Virus record (IMG/VR): IMGVR_UViG_3300032294_002279
Location: 1 to 47,046 of that record
DNA: 47,046 bases
From: a virus
Reading direction: 5' to 3' (one strand)
Below are positions 16,148-24,146 of the stretch, one piece after another. The translations under genes and the position numbers were made by a program. The notes under the pieces are model-generated. The model saw only the letters and a list, made by a program, of their open reading frames with translations, was not told the origin of the DNA and ran no database searches. Position 1 is the first letter of the stretch. Each line of letters opens with the position of its first letter.

Positions 16148-16828
16148 TCAAGGAAAAGTGTTCAAATCGGAGCGTTTCCAGGTATTAGTCGCGACACAGA
16201 CATACAAATAGTTAGAGTCCCATGCTATCTGACCTGGAGTACCAGTATCACTAGATGAAATGGGAGTCCTAGAAGTTTGAATTTGGAAGTTATTGCCTTC
16301 CACGCGGACAAAATCAGGCGTGACCGCCAGTCTTCCTACGCCGCTAACCGCGACGCCGATAAAGTACTGACCAGAACCATAAATACCTCCAACACCAAGG
16401 CGAATACCGGGCGCCGCAGATGTGCCGCCGCTGACAACGATAGTTCCTTGCATCGTCCCGCCGGCCAACGGCAACGAAGCGGTGCCCACGCTCAAGGCCG
16501 CGTTACCTGACGCAAGGGCGGTAGTCCCTAGGGCGAGAGCGGCGTTACCCGAACTAAGCGCTACGGAGGCAAAGGCGATACCTGCGTTGCCTGATGCCTG
16601 AGCGCGACCGTCAATGCCTAGCTTACTGTCGGCGGAAAAATATAAACCGCTTGGATTTAGGACTAAAGCTACGTCTAATCTAGGATTACTACCAAAAGTA
16701 CCTCCCCCGACTAAACCGCTACCCGCGACGATCTGCTGGCTCTGATATAGCGCACCATCGATATTATCGCTTAGGGGAAGCTCTGAAGAAACTCCACTAA
16801 GATAAACAAGAGGCCGACGAGTAGCCAT
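16148..16828 (-). CDS. Fibre-like virion protein
   Basis: The 226-residue protein opens MATRRPLVYLSGVSSELP, parallel to MAVRVPLVLISGSFTELP of the S74 fibre, so the two probably share a virion-attachment segment. The centre has collagen-like or beta repeats built on ASGNAALALGTT/ALSVGTA (about 78-115). The end, GTPGQIAWDSNYLYVCVATNTWKRSDL, is a block I know from cyanophage fibre genes. It is likely a tail fibre or baseplate appendage. No protease or lyase motif is present. Confidence 0.65.
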   Translation of the reverse strand: MATRRPLVYLSGVSSELPLSDNIDGALYQSQQIVAGSGLVGGGTFGSNPRLDVALVLNPSGLYFSADSKLGIDGRAQASGNAGIAFASVALSSGNAALALGTTALASGNAALSVGTASLPLAGGTMQGTIVVSGGTSAAPGIRLGVGGIYGSGQYFIGVAVSGVGRLAVTPDFVRVEGNNFQIQTSRTPISSSDTGTPGQIAWDSNYLYVCVATNTWKRSDLNTFP

Positions 16829-16953
16829 TTACGACCTGATACCTAATGTAATTCTATCAAACAAAATTTAGCTAATTACGCAAATGGACGCCGAACCAAA
16901 AAACAAACTATACTAAGTAATTAAAAACACAACAACGCAAATAACGGAAACAA

Positions 16954-17469
16954 TCAGCCTCTACTAAGCACTAAAAGACCATTATTATGCTCGAAGTGCT
17001 TTAAAACCTGCCAGTGTGAATTAGAATTTAAAAATTGATTTATAGCTGGCAAAAGCTGGGAAGCGTACGAAACAGTATCGTGAAAAATTAAATATTTAGA
17101 GGGTTTATTGCCATGTAAAGCAAGTTCTCGGCTAAGACAGTCATAGGTGTGATCAGTATCAATAAAAAGCATATCTATGCCATCATCTAAAGTAACATCA
17201 AAAGAAGAACTCTGGATTAGCTGACAATTTACCCCGTCTTTTTCGCCGTCTTTGAAGATTCGAAGGGCTTCGGGCGAGAGTTCAATGTCATAACTTTTCA
17301 AACTATCGGGCCGAGCAGCGATCAGAGCCGTGCTACTAAGCGCATAACGAACTCCCAGCTCAACCACGGAGTGACAGCGCCCGGCAAGAGAATATAAAGC
17401 GACAAGATGCTCATTAATATCGGAGGGAGTTTCAATAGCATCCAAAAAGTTGGTTACTGTTTTTGACAT
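16954..17469 (-). CDS. Class I SAM-dependent methyltransferase
   Basis: The 171-residue protein has motif I VVELGVRYALSS (about 36-47), an acidic second motif (KSYDIELSPE) and DMLFIDTDHTYD (about 99-110). Then comes KYLIFHDTVSY. This is the Methyltransf_24-type arrangement found beside sugar or surface-modification genes in cyanophages. The substrate is unknown; a small molecule or glycan is more likely than DNA, since no NPPY motif is present. It lies between adhesin genes. The 125-base gap downstream of it (16829-16953) shows nothing recognisable. Confidence 0.75.
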   Translation of the reverse strand: MSKTVTNFLDAIETPSDINEHLVALYSLAGRCHSVVELGVRYALSSTALIAARPDSLKSYDIELSPEALRIFKDGEKDGVNCQLIQSSSFDVTLDDGIDMLFIDTDHTYDCLSRELALHGNKPSKYLIFHDTVSYASQLLPAINQFLNSNSHWQVLKHFEHNNGLLVLSRG

Positions 17470-17529
17470 ACCCGAAAAAAATCTATCCCTATACTAACAT
17501 AGGCATTCGCTTAGCTTGATTATTCGCGT

Positions 17530-18009
17530 TTAGGCGAACGTATCGCCGTAACGAACGACGGTGTACCGGGTCGACGCACTGCTGTTAGAGAACGTCTGAA
17601 GAACGCCGCTGTTGTTGGCAAAAGTGCCGCTGTACGTACACAGAACGCCGCTGGTGTAAAGAACGGCATACTCTGTAATAGTTGTAGCGGCCCCGTTCTG
17701 AACTAAATGCACTTCGCTTGTTTGAATTTCCCGGCCACGCTTGGCTTTGATGTGATACCGAGCCGAGTCTAAAAGACCGCTTCCGAAAGCATCAAGAGTT
17801 GTACCGGCCGTCGTTGTCGTAGTGACCGGGCCTAAATATGCGGTTTGAAAATACGGGTAGCCCGTATAGCGAGCATCCAAACCACTGATTGTTACCCGCT
17901 TGTTACGAGCGGTGGTAACCGGCTCGACGGGGTCTACGACAGGCAGATAAATATATCCGCTGGGAGAAGGACCAATGTCCGAAAAAGCCGAAATTTTACG
18001 GTTGGTCAC
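17530..18009 (-). CDS. Virion protein with one fibre beta-module
   Basis: The 159-residue protein starts MTNRKISAFSDIGPSPSGYIYLPVVDP...RNKRVTISGLDARY, a cyanophage structural N-terminus of the form 'D-x-LPVVD...K-x-TI-x-L'. Residues about 65-157 are one copy of the beta-module that appears three times in the large protein at 18641-20281. The shared pattern is D-x-[FY]...[AK]-Y-x-[IV]-x-x-x-R-G-x-E-[IV]-Q-x-S-[DE], then SEHS/TEYAVLYTSG, then F-S-G. It probably builds the same appendage. Confidence 0.6.
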   Translation of the reverse strand: MTNRKISAFSDIGPSPSGYIYLPVVDPVEPVTTARNKRVTISGLDARYTGYPYFQTAYLGPVTTTTTAGTTLDAFGSGLLDSARYHIKAKRGREIQTSEVHLVQNGAATTITEYAVLYTSGVLCTYSGTFANNSGVLQTFSNSSASTRYTVVRYGDTFA

Positions 18010-18012
18010 AAC

Positions 18013-18489
18013 TCAAGCATTCTCTAAAAGTATTTTAGAGCCGTCTTCGGCTACTAAGTATTCTATCAGAGGAGATTGATTTTCCGTCAGGATCGTTGAC
18101 TCGGTACTTGCCGTCAAAACACCTTCCTCTATTTCAATTTTTAAAACACCGGCACCTAGTGCTGTTCCTACCTGAGTAACATAAAAAGGATCAAAAAAAT
18201 TTACATATCCAGAAGCAACATTATTAAAATCAGTTGTTACTATACCTGAGCCATGAATAGAAAGATAAACAGGCTTGTTTATGCTCATGCCTGCCGTGCT
18301 GACCGAAGCATAATCAGTCAGAACAATTCGAACCCGAGCTCCGGCCTCAACAGCACCATCAGATATACCTATAACCCGAGACCGATCAGCAGAAAAAGGA
18401 TTAGCGGTAACGGCGTACCCACTGCTGTTGATTGCGACAGCTACACCATTACCAATATATTCACCCGCAACTACAGTACTGAAAGACAC
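18013..18489 (-). CDS. Virion decoration-like protein
   Basis: The 158-residue beta-rich protein (GEYIGNGVAVAINSSGYAV, RVIGISDGAVEAGARVRIV) resembles in style the protein at 15606-16118 and DUF2190-like capsid or decoration proteins. The C-terminal end carries two LTENQSPLIEYLVAEDGSKILLENA-type segments. It lies directly between two genes sharing an adhesin module. I infer a structural role. No enzyme motif is seen. Confidence 0.5.
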   Translation of the reverse strand: MSFSTVVAGEYIGNGVAVAINSSGYAVTANPFSADRSRVIGISDGAVEAGARVRIVLTDYASVSTAGMSINKPVYLSIHGSGIVTTDFNNVASGYVNFFDPFYVTQVGTALGAGVLKIEIEEGVLTASTESTILTENQSPLIEYLVAEDGSKILLENA

Positions 18490-18515
18490 ACTACTAAACG
18501 ATAGCTAAGTGTAGT

Positions 18516-18641
18516 TTAGCCCTTTCCCTGCCCGCGATAACGTTTTTTACCGCGCCGTTTCGGGCGAGACAGAACACTATGACCGATAGAGGTTGTTTTT
18601 GGTTTTGATTCGATCAGTTGAGTGCTTTTGGGTTTAGCCAT
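18516..18641 (-). CDS. Small basic protein with KRYRGQG end
   Basis: This 41-residue gene starts at ATG 18641, overlapping the stop of the upstream adhesin by one base (TAATG). The product is strongly basic and ends RPKRRGKKRYRGQGKG. I recall short proteins with an RGQG tail in many cyanophages, which supports a real gene. It may bind nucleic acid; the function is unknown. Confidence 0.6.
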   Translation of the reverse strand: MAKPKSTQLIESKPKTTSIGHSVLSRPKRRGKKRYRGQGKG

Positions 18642-20281
18642 TACGGAGTTACACGGTAAGGACGGAAGGTAGTCGGTGCAGAGGAGTTGCTGTAAGCGAC
18701 GATAGAGACGAAATCGTCGATAACAAGACCGCTGAACGATGCCAGTGTACCTGAACTGTAAACAGCAGAGTGTTCCGACAGATACACGTCAGAAGGCGTG
18801 TGTACAACGGTGAGATCAGATGTCTGGACTTCGCCTCCACGGTTGACATTAATCGTAATTGTTTTCGTGCCGGAGGCTTGGACGGGATACTGATCGATAA
18901 GAGCTCCGGACACAGACGCGGATGTGAGAGGTATTCCGGGAGGATTGCCCCACACAACAGGTCTATAGACGGTAGGAGACGTAGAAGCACTGTAAGCAAC
19001 GATATTGACGTTGCCGCCGTAGACCTCGCCACTGAACGCGGCAAGAGAACCGCTGGAGTAAACAACGGAATGTTCGGAAACAATTCCAGTAGTAGCCGTA
19101 TTTATGACGGTAAGGTCCGAATTCTGAACGTCACTTCCCCGAGCAACATTGACGGAGTATGTCTTAGTGCCAGAGAAAGTTACAGGGTAAGAATCGATAA
19201 CTAACCCGGAAGTAGCTGTCGTAATAGAAGGTGTTACGTCAGTGCCGGTCCATATAACAGGACGGAATACGGTCTGATCGATGCTATTGCTGTAGCCGAC
19301 GAGCTGAACATAACCATCGACTAAACGTCCGCTAAACGCAGCGAGGGTCCCGCTGGAGTAAACGATGGAATGCTGCGATGTATAAGCATTGGACGAATTG
19401 TGGACGAGAGTTATATCGGAGTTCTGAACCTCGGTGCCGCGACTAATAGCTATCGAGTAAGTTTTCGGACCAACAGATGTAGCTAAATAACTATCTAGAA
19501 CAACAGCGCTCGTCGAAACGGTAGTTTTCGTAGAAGATGGCGGATCAAGAAGGGAGGTCCACTGCGTCCCGTTCCAAATCTTGATAATACTTGTCGAGGT
19601 GTCGTACCAAACTTCGCCTCCAACCACGGCGGTCGGCGGGGTATCTCTGTATGCGACGGCTCTACGGGCAGCCGGCTCATACCATCCGCTGGAAACAGCA
19701 TCGTAAACAAGAATATTGCCGAGCAGCGAATTGAACCAGAGGAAGCCGTCCCGAAGCGGGGCATTATGGCCTGTACCTGAGGGAGGAACCTCAGATTTAT
19801 AAATTATCGGTTCAGCGTTAGTCTGATACCAGCTGGCTGCGGGGGCACTGTTTCCGCTGGCGTAAACAAGGAGACGTCCTTGATCCTGTTTATACCAAAG
19901 AGAGCCGTAATCAGGAGAAGAAGGTAGACCAGAACCTACGAAAGGTCCAGAGACACTAGAAATTACGTAATAGGAGCCGGATACGGTTACAGAAGTTCCA
20001 CCTTTTCCAACGATATTTAATGCGCCGCCCCCGCCGCCGCCCTGAATGCCGCTTATTGACGCGTTTAAGTCCTCAAGAGCTCTAACTAAGCCATTGAAAT
20101 TAGCTTCGTAACCGTAAGGACACCGAGTGTAAGTAGTTGTGCCCACTCCGCTTACCGTTGTTAAAAGTTGTTCAAGAACTTCGACTGCGCCCTGGAAACT
20201 TTCCTCGTGTAAAGCTCTGGGAAAAGCGCCATGAACAGGGCATGGCGGGTTGTTGACTTCTGCAGGCATCAGGTACAGCAA
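18641..20281 (-). CDS. Large modular adhesin with three tandem beta-domains
   Basis: The 546-residue protein has four parts. The first ~100 residues, with paired Cys (PPCPVHG, RCPYGY) and an AVEVLEQLL helix, lead to a Gly-rich hinge (SGIQGGGGGGALN). Three short Trp-rich motifs then follow (GSLWYKQDQGRLLVYA, GFLWFNSLLGNILVYD, GEVWYDTSTSIIKIWN). The rest is three copies of a ~90-residue beta-module (about 262-352, 354-444 and 446-540), each with R-G-x-E-V-Q-x-S-D-[IL]-T-[VL]. It likely forms a long appendage near the host-binding end. A shorter relative with one module lies at 17530-18009. Confidence 0.7.
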   Translation of the reverse strand: MLYLMPAEVNNPPCPVHGAFPRALHEESFQGAVEVLEQLLTTVSGVGTTTYTRCPYGYEANFNGLVRALEDLNASISGIQGGGGGGALNIVGKGGTSVTVSGSYYVISSVSGPFVGSGLPSSPDYGSLWYKQDQGRLLVYASGNSAPAASWYQTNAEPIIYKSEVPPSGTGHNAPLRDGFLWFNSLLGNILVYDAVSSGWYEPAARRAVAYRDTPPTAVVGGEVWYDTSTSIIKIWNGTQWTSLLDPPSSTKTTVSTSAVVLDSYLATSVGPKTYSIAISRGTEVQNSDITLVHNSSNAYTSQHSIVYSSGTLAAFSGRLVDGYVQLVGYSNSIDQTVFRPVIWTGTDVTPSITTATSGLVIDSYPVTFSGTKTYSVNVARGSDVQNSDLTVINTATTGIVSEHSVVYSSGSLAAFSGEVYGGNVNIVAYSASTSPTVYRPVVWGNPPGIPLTSASVSGALIDQYPVQASGTKTITINVNRGGEVQTSDLTVVHTPSDVYLSEHSAVYSSGTLASFSGLVIDDFVSIVAYSNSSAPTTFRPYRVTP

Positions 20282-20300
20282 CCCCTCCTAACTTAGTATT

Positions 20301-20684
20301 CTACCGGATCTCTGCGCACTTAGTCTTTCGATATTGAGCACTAACGCGTTTAACGATATTAACCGAAATACCTAAAAGAGCTGCAATTTTTGAGCAGCTT
20401 AACCCTTGCGCAAGTTGATACTCAATCTCCTTGGTCCTCCAAGTATTGCGCTCCAACATATCAGCTCTCTTTTTAACCGCCAATAGTTCCGGTTCGTTGG
20501 ATTCCTTTAAAAGAATCTGGTGTACCCGTTGTTTAGAAATTCCGAACTGATCCGCGATTTGCTGAAGAGAAAACCCTTCCTGAATATATAAAGTGTAAAT
20601 ACGCTCAAAGCGCTCTTTACGAGCTTCCTTGCTGGCGTACTGGCCCCAGTACGTTTGTACGTCTTCTTTTGATTTGGTTTGCAT
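20301..20684 (-). CDS. Transcription regulator with two helix-turn-helix motifs
   Basis: The 127-residue protein contains a sigma-70-region-4-like HTH at about residues 29-60 (YIQEGFSLQQIADQFGISKQRVHQIL). A second similar HTH lies near 94-118 (QLAQGLSCSKIAALLGISVNIVKRV). No other sigma domain is present, so it is more likely a small DNA-binding regulator than a full sigma factor. It lies next to the divergent control region at 20945-21409, which suggests it regulates the switch between gene clusters. Confidence 0.7.
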   Translation of the reverse strand: MQTKSKEDVQTYWGQYASKEARKERFERIYTLYIQEGFSLQQIADQFGISKQRVHQILLKESNEPELLAVKKRADMLERNTWRTKEIEYQLAQGLSCSKIAALLGISVNIVKRVSAQYRKTKCAEIR

Positions 20685-20737
20685 GAGGGATTAAGAGCCC
20701 GTCAAAGGCTAAACCCCTCGGAGCAAACTGTCAATCC

Positions 20738-20944
20738 CTAAGCAGGGCCGGATTGAGCTTTCCGTAACGCCCGCTGCTCATGACGAAAACCTTCCTCAGC
20801 AAGCATCCAGGCTGGTATGCCGAGTTCCGAACTCCTCTGACGACACAGTTGCCAAAATTCTGTATCAGGTGATTCAGAGATCTTATTCCGGGCAGAGAGC
20901 GTACAGTCCATAATCGGAATTAAGTTACACCAAGTATAAGACAC
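20738..20944 (-). CDS. Small hypothetical protein beside the control region
   Basis: The 68-residue protein starts at ATG 20944 or possibly at the internal Met12. It contains ARNKISESPDTEFWQLCRQR and a helical, Arg-rich end. No family is recognised. It is the first leftward gene from the divergent intergenic region and so is likely under early control together with the two-HTH regulator. Confidence 0.45.
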   Translation of the reverse strand: MSYTWCNLIPIMDCTLSARNKISESPDTEFWQLCRQRSSELGIPAWMLAEEGFRHEQRALRKAQSGPA

Positions 20945-21409
20945 ATAAAACCCCGTGTGTCAACCCGATAAATTGACGCATTTCCACGGCGCTTCTGCAA
21001 AACAAAGCTTGAAACAAACCCTTCGGAGCTCTGTTCGCTTAACGTAAATTGCACGCACACTGAGTTAGTTACGTATTTAAATAAGTAAGTGGTACTTTAT
21101 AACAATTAAGACGCTCCTTAAAGTGCGTTTTAATGCGCGCCTTTAAATGCGCACCTAAAATACGCTTAGTTAAAGCCGGCAGTAGCTAGCAAAACCCGTT
21201 AAGTCGGTCTTTAATAGAAAATCCTTTTTACTTACCTCTCTAAACGGACCCATCACTCCAAAGCACTCTGTGCGCTAAAAAACCTCCTATGCACCCGTCT
21301 CACCCGTCTCGTATGGGGTTCAGGGCGGTACCGATAGGGGAGAAAATCCGCTGTTGGGCAGCCAGTACGTGCTATGCGCTACACTGAGCATGTTGAGGCA
21401 CTGTGACTC
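20945..21409. promoter_or_regulatory. Divergent intergenic control region
   Basis: This 465-base stretch separates leftward genes (ending at 20944) from rightward genes (starting at 21410) and holds no convincing gene. It contains an AT-rich stretch (about 21071-21110), the iteron-like cluster at 21106-21165 and a doubled CACCCGTCTC at about 21294-21315. Promoters in both directions are expected by layout. I cannot place a strong -35/-10 pair, and the known early promoters of such phages vary. It is also the best candidate here for a replication origin. Confidence 0.5.
21106..21165. repeat. Iteron-like cluster of five short direct repeats
   Basis: Five AT-then-GC units with consensus TTTAA(N)TGCGC lie in one orientation: TTAAGACGC (21106), TTAAAGTGCG (21118), TTTTAATGCGC (21128), TTTAAATGCGC (21142) and CTAAAATACGC (21155). 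The GC-rich cores start at 21111, 21124, 21134, 21148 and 21161, spaced 13, 10, 14 and 13 bases. Spacing near one helical turn suggests sites for a protein binding one face of the DNA. It could be an origin iteron array or a regulator operator. Confidence 0.55.
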
Positions 21410-22093
21410 ATGTGTAACTCAGTACTACTACTTATGTTCGGCCTGCTGGATGCCGAATCCCAGCCGCTCCCTGACGATCCGCCGAATCACACCGAACAAC
21501 TCGACTACCTGCGCATCGAGCACCACGGCGGCGTGGTTGTTGCGACCTGCCAGTGCCGCCGGACGCCTCCGATAGCCCTTCTGGCAAAGGACTTCGACCA
21601 TCGCTGCCGACTAGCCAGCTCGTTCGCTTGCCCGGTCTGCACCGCCGAACTCAAGAACGCTTCGACGAGCTCAGCTTCGGACCGGTTCCAAGCCTGGATG
21701 CTCCAACATAAATACGTCATCGACCCGGCGGAACACCTGTATGCCTCAGTTCTGCCTAAACGGCTTGTCGACTCGACTGACGGCACCTTGATGCGTCCAC
21801 GCCGCTTTATCTACGCCAGATTTTTCGGGGTGGATCTGGAAACCAAGGACAAAGTACTGATGAAATGCGGGGACGCAAATTGTTTGAACCCGCACCACAT
21901 GCACCTTGCGACGAGTCCTGCTAAAAAGGTAAGCTCTGACATGCACCTTGACGTTCTGCGATGGGCCAAGCGCAAAATGACCAACAGAGCAATCCAGGAA
22001 CTTATCGAGATGACTCACGGCCAAAATATTTCAGTGAGAACTATCTCCGCATTAAGAAACAAACCTCTGCAATCCGAAGCTATCGCGATCTAG
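21410..22093 (+). CDS. HNH-like zinc-binding nuclease
   Basis: The 227-residue protein contains CGDANCLNPHHMHLATS (about 158-174). This matches the C-x4-C-x-NP-x-H-[LM] core of a phage HNH subfamily in which the zinc-binding Cys precede the NPxH step. An earlier CQCRR...CPVC pair may bind another zinc. The C-terminus (KRKMTNRAIQELIEMTHGQNISVRTISALRNK) looks like an HTH DNA-binding tail. I start at ATG 21410; Met at 21434 is an alternative. It is the first gene of the rightward cluster and overlaps no other gene. Confidence 0.6.
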   Translation: MCNSVLLLMFGLLDAESQPLPDDPPNHTEQLDYLRIEHHGGVVVATCQCRRTPPIALLAKDFDHRCRLASSFACPVCTAELKNASTSSASDRFQAWMLQHKYVIDPAEHLYASVLPKRLVDSTDGTLMRPRRFIYARFFGVDLETKDKVLMKCGDANCLNPHHMHLATSPAKKVSSDMHLDVLRWAKRKMTNRAIQELIEMTHGQNISVRTISALRNKPLQSEAIAI

Positions 22094-22098
22094 TTGAG

Positions 22099-22293
22099 GT
22101 GTTAAAATCCGAGCAGCCGTTATCCGCTACAGAAATAGCCGAGGCTCTAGGTATGTCCAAAGTGGCAGCCCTTAGTCAGCTCAAACGATTGATGAATTTA
22201 AATTTGATTTGTCAAATAAAGTTTGAGCATCACGTTTATTACTGTACAAACGGCAATTTCACCAATCTTATTGATACCTCACTCTTAGAATGA
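22099..22293 (+). CDS. Winged-helix DNA-binding protein
   Basis: The protein reads VLKSEQPLSATEIAEALGMSKVAALSQLKRLMNLNLICQIKF...HVYYCT. That is a MarR/ArsR-like winged helix, with recognition helix MSKVAALSQLKRL followed by a two-stranded wing. I use GTG 22099, just after the stop of the upstream gene, giving 64 residues. The frame is open further upstream to 21961, but that part only shadows the previous gene. It ends with an ATGA overlap into the next gene. A transcription regulator of this early cluster is the likely role. Confidence 0.6.
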   Translation: MLKSEQPLSATEIAEALGMSKVAALSQLKRLMNLNLICQIKFEHHVYYCTNGNFTNLIDTSLLE

Positions 22294-22706
22294 GTTTTTC
22301 TGATACCCAGCAGAAGCCTTTTCTGTGGCGTTCTGAGTACATCGTAGAAAATTTGCCGAGTTGGATTTATACGGATAACGAAGAACCACGCTCTGAACCG
22401 GAGTGCAAGGCCAAAATCAGTTCTTTAGAGTACACAATCAAGGATATTGATCTTCAAATTGAGATCCGAGATCTAGAACTTAAAACAGGTAGCTCCCGCC
22501 ACGGCAGCGCTTTTGATCACGACAAATGGAAGACACAGGCATTGCGTGCAAAACAAACGCATATGTATCTTCTAAATGCTTACACATACTGGTTACTAAT
22601 TAATGAACGAAAAGAAGCTGTAAATATCTTTAAGCTAGATTCTGTTATCAAGCTTTTGATTGAAGAACCTAAAGACTTTGTAGCGCAACTAGAAAAGCTT
22701 CTGTAA
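22290..22706 (+). CDS. Hypothetical helical protein
   Basis: The 138-residue protein starts at ATG 22290 inside the stop of the winged-helix gene. Its N-terminus is rich in Trp and aromatic residues (FLWRSEYIVENLPSWIY). The middle is a long charged helix (AKISSLEYTIKDIDLQIEIRDLELK) and the end a second helix pair. I do not recognise a family. Its coupling to the winged-helix gene suggests a shared operon in early infection. Confidence 0.55.
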   Translation: MSFSDTQQKPFLWRSEYIVENLPSWIYTDNEEPRSEPECKAKISSLEYTIKDIDLQIEIRDLELKTGSSRHGSAFDHDKWKTQALRAKQTHMYLLNAYTYWLLINERKEAVNIFKLDSVIKLLIEEPKDFVAQLEKLL

Positions 22707-22759
22707 AATAAAGTCTGCAGTAACGACAAGAAGGGTTCGTTTCTGCTACCGTCGGGGGT

Positions 22760-22818
22760 AGCGCTCGTTTTCACCCTTTCCGAGCGCTGGTAAGTGAAGG
22801 TCCCTGCCGAGCGCTCGG
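22760..22818. promoter_or_regulatory. Triple AGCGCTCG/CGAGCGCT palindrome cluster
   Basis: The 136-base gap between two early genes contains AGCGCTCG (22760-22767), its inverted copy CGAGCGCT (22781-22788) and a 12-base perfect palindrome CCGAGCGCTCGG (22807-22818). The first two can form a hairpin, and the third is a two-fold symmetric site typical of dimeric repressor operators. The downstream gene starts at 22843. This is probably an operator or attenuator for the genes to the right. Confidence 0.5.
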
Positions 22819-22842
22819 TGCGGACCCAGCCCCCTTCTACCT

Positions 22843-23175
22843 ATGTCCCAGAGTCACCTCGTTGTTTCAGATTTAAACAAAATTCTCCGCAGCATTGACA
22901 CTTCACTTCAAATCCTGGCCAATGCAAAATCTGGATCTGTAACCACGGCGTTCATAGCTAAACGAGCTCTCGCCGAAAGACTTGGGGTAGCTTCAATTAA
23001 AATTGACAAACTCATTCATCAAGGTATTGTTTCTGGCGGGAAATCCGGACTGGTCGAAGGACGGCATTACTGTAAGCTAGATCCAGACGAAAATAACCCA
23101 AGTAACTATCTTTACGATAGCGCTAGAGTGCTAGCGGACGCTTGGAACAACTTCACGGGGTATACCGATGCCTGA
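22843..23175 (+). CDS. Probable DNA-binding protein (helix-turn-helix)
   Basis: The 110-residue protein contains KRALAERLGVASIKIDKLIHQGIVSGG (about 45-71), an HTH-like unit similar to excisionase/MerR folds. A GRHYCKLDP...YLYDSARVLADAW segment follows, of the kind that forms the wing and helix in such proteins. It lies just after the palindrome cluster, which could be its own operator. It ends with an eight-base overlap with the next gene. The function as a regulator is inferred. Confidence 0.5.
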   Translation: MSQSHLVVSDLNKILRSIDTSLQILANAKSGSVTTAFIAKRALAERLGVASIKIDKLIHQGIVSGGKSGLVEGRHYCKLDPDENNPSNYLYDSARVLADAWNNFTGYTDA

Positions 23176-23578
23176 TCTTAGTCAAGTCGCACAGCGTCTC
23201 AAGTACAATCTTTTTTCAGGGTCTGAAACAAAGAAGCGGATGGCGGCTAACGTCGCCCGAATGATTATCGGAGACATCGTTACCCTCCACGACGAGTTCA
23301 AAACCTATAAAGGAGAGGGCGCTCTCTTTTTTAACACTAGCAATGCCGAAGCTTCTCAATTTCTGACCGTCAAAGATATCCAGACCGATATGGCTTTGGC
23401 GGAAGAAATGCTTAACAACGACCTGGCTAAATTTTTCAAAAAGTTGATCAAGGTAATTGAGAAAGAAAAAGATGATCCTATTGTGGTTATGCTTGACATA
23501 AACGGAATGAGCATACATGTGCTAGATAAAAATAAAATTGATGAAGTGCTTGAAGAGCAAGTAACAAGTGCCGATTAA
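23168..23578 (+). CDS. Hypothetical early protein
   Basis: The 136-residue protein begins at ATG 23168, overlapping the previous gene by eight bases. It is a mix of helices (LAEEMLNNDLAKFFKKLIKVIEKEKDD) and a small beta part (IVVMLDINGMSIHVLD). No catalytic motif or family is recognised. Its 3' end overlaps the methyltransferase-like gene by 11 bases. Confidence 0.55.
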   Translation: MPDLSQVAQRLKYNLFSGSETKKRMAANVARMIIGDIVTLHDEFKTYKGEGALFFNTSNAEASQFLTVKDIQTDMALAEEMLNNDLAKFFKKLIKVIEKEKDDPIVVMLDINGMSIHVLDKNKIDEVLEEQVTSAD

Positions 23579-24146
23579 TGCTGTTGATTTTGTTTCTCCT
23601 GTAGAGCTAATAGCGACCGTTACTGCGTTCTTTGACGGTGAGATTGATTTAGATCCAGCAAGTAGTCATAACGCAAACAAATTAATACACGCAAATCGTT
23701 ATTTTTGTCCAGAACATCAGGGATTGCGACAAATCTGGAAAGCAAAATCTGTGTATTTATATCCTCCACGGGATATTTTGACTGGGGCAGAACAACCGCC
23801 TGACAGGAACCTATGGACAAAAAAGAAGCGGTTTGTTAAATCCGCCCAGAGAGTTTGGATGGAGGAAATGTTCAGAAAATACACCTTGGGAGAATTTGAA
23901 GAAGGTATCTTGTTTTTGACGTCTACAGATGTCGCTTTGCTGGCCGCTCAGAAAATAGGATTGGATCTACCCATGTGTATCTTGAAAGAGCACCCTAAAC
24001 TCAGAAACGATGATAAAGAGTTTACTAAAGTAAACACCAACAAAATTTATGGGTTTGTGTATTATTTTCCTTCGCCTTATAAAGCGGACAGAAAGATCTT
24101 AGAGTTTAGCGCGTTATTCAGTATTCTCGGGCGTGTGTATATTTGA
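23568..24146 (+). CDS. Dam-like N6-adenine methyltransferase lacking its catalytic motif
   Basis: The 192-residue protein (GTG start 23568) has the phage Dam layout. FVSPVELIATVTAFF corresponds to the TP-E start. IDLDPASSHNAN (residues 26-37) is the SAM-side motif. YFCPEHQGLRQIWKAK precedes the catalytic strand. Where active enzymes have (W)-N-P-P-[YF], this protein has VYLYPPRD (residues 62-69), so the Asn and the aromatic residue are changed to Tyr65 and Arg68. The later LFLTSTDVALLAAQ and FGFVYY-like strands are preserved. It is probably not an active methylase but could still bind DNA or compete with a host enzyme. Its end overlaps the convergent next gene by 29 bases. Confidence 0.65.
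   Translation: MPINAVDFVSPVELIATVTAFFDGEIDLDPASSHNANKLIHANRYFCPEHQGLRQIWKAKSVYLYPPRDILTGAEQPPDRNLWTKKKRFVKSAQRVWMEEMFRKYTLGEFEEGILFLTSTDVALLAAQKIGLDLPMCILKEHPKLRNDDKEFTKVNTNKIYGFVYYFPSPYKADRKILEFSALFSILGRVYI

Noticed and set aside
21961-22098. N-terminal extension of the winged-helix gene
   Set aside because: The extra 46 residues read as an alternative frame of the HNH-like gene and have no winged-helix features, so I start at 22099.
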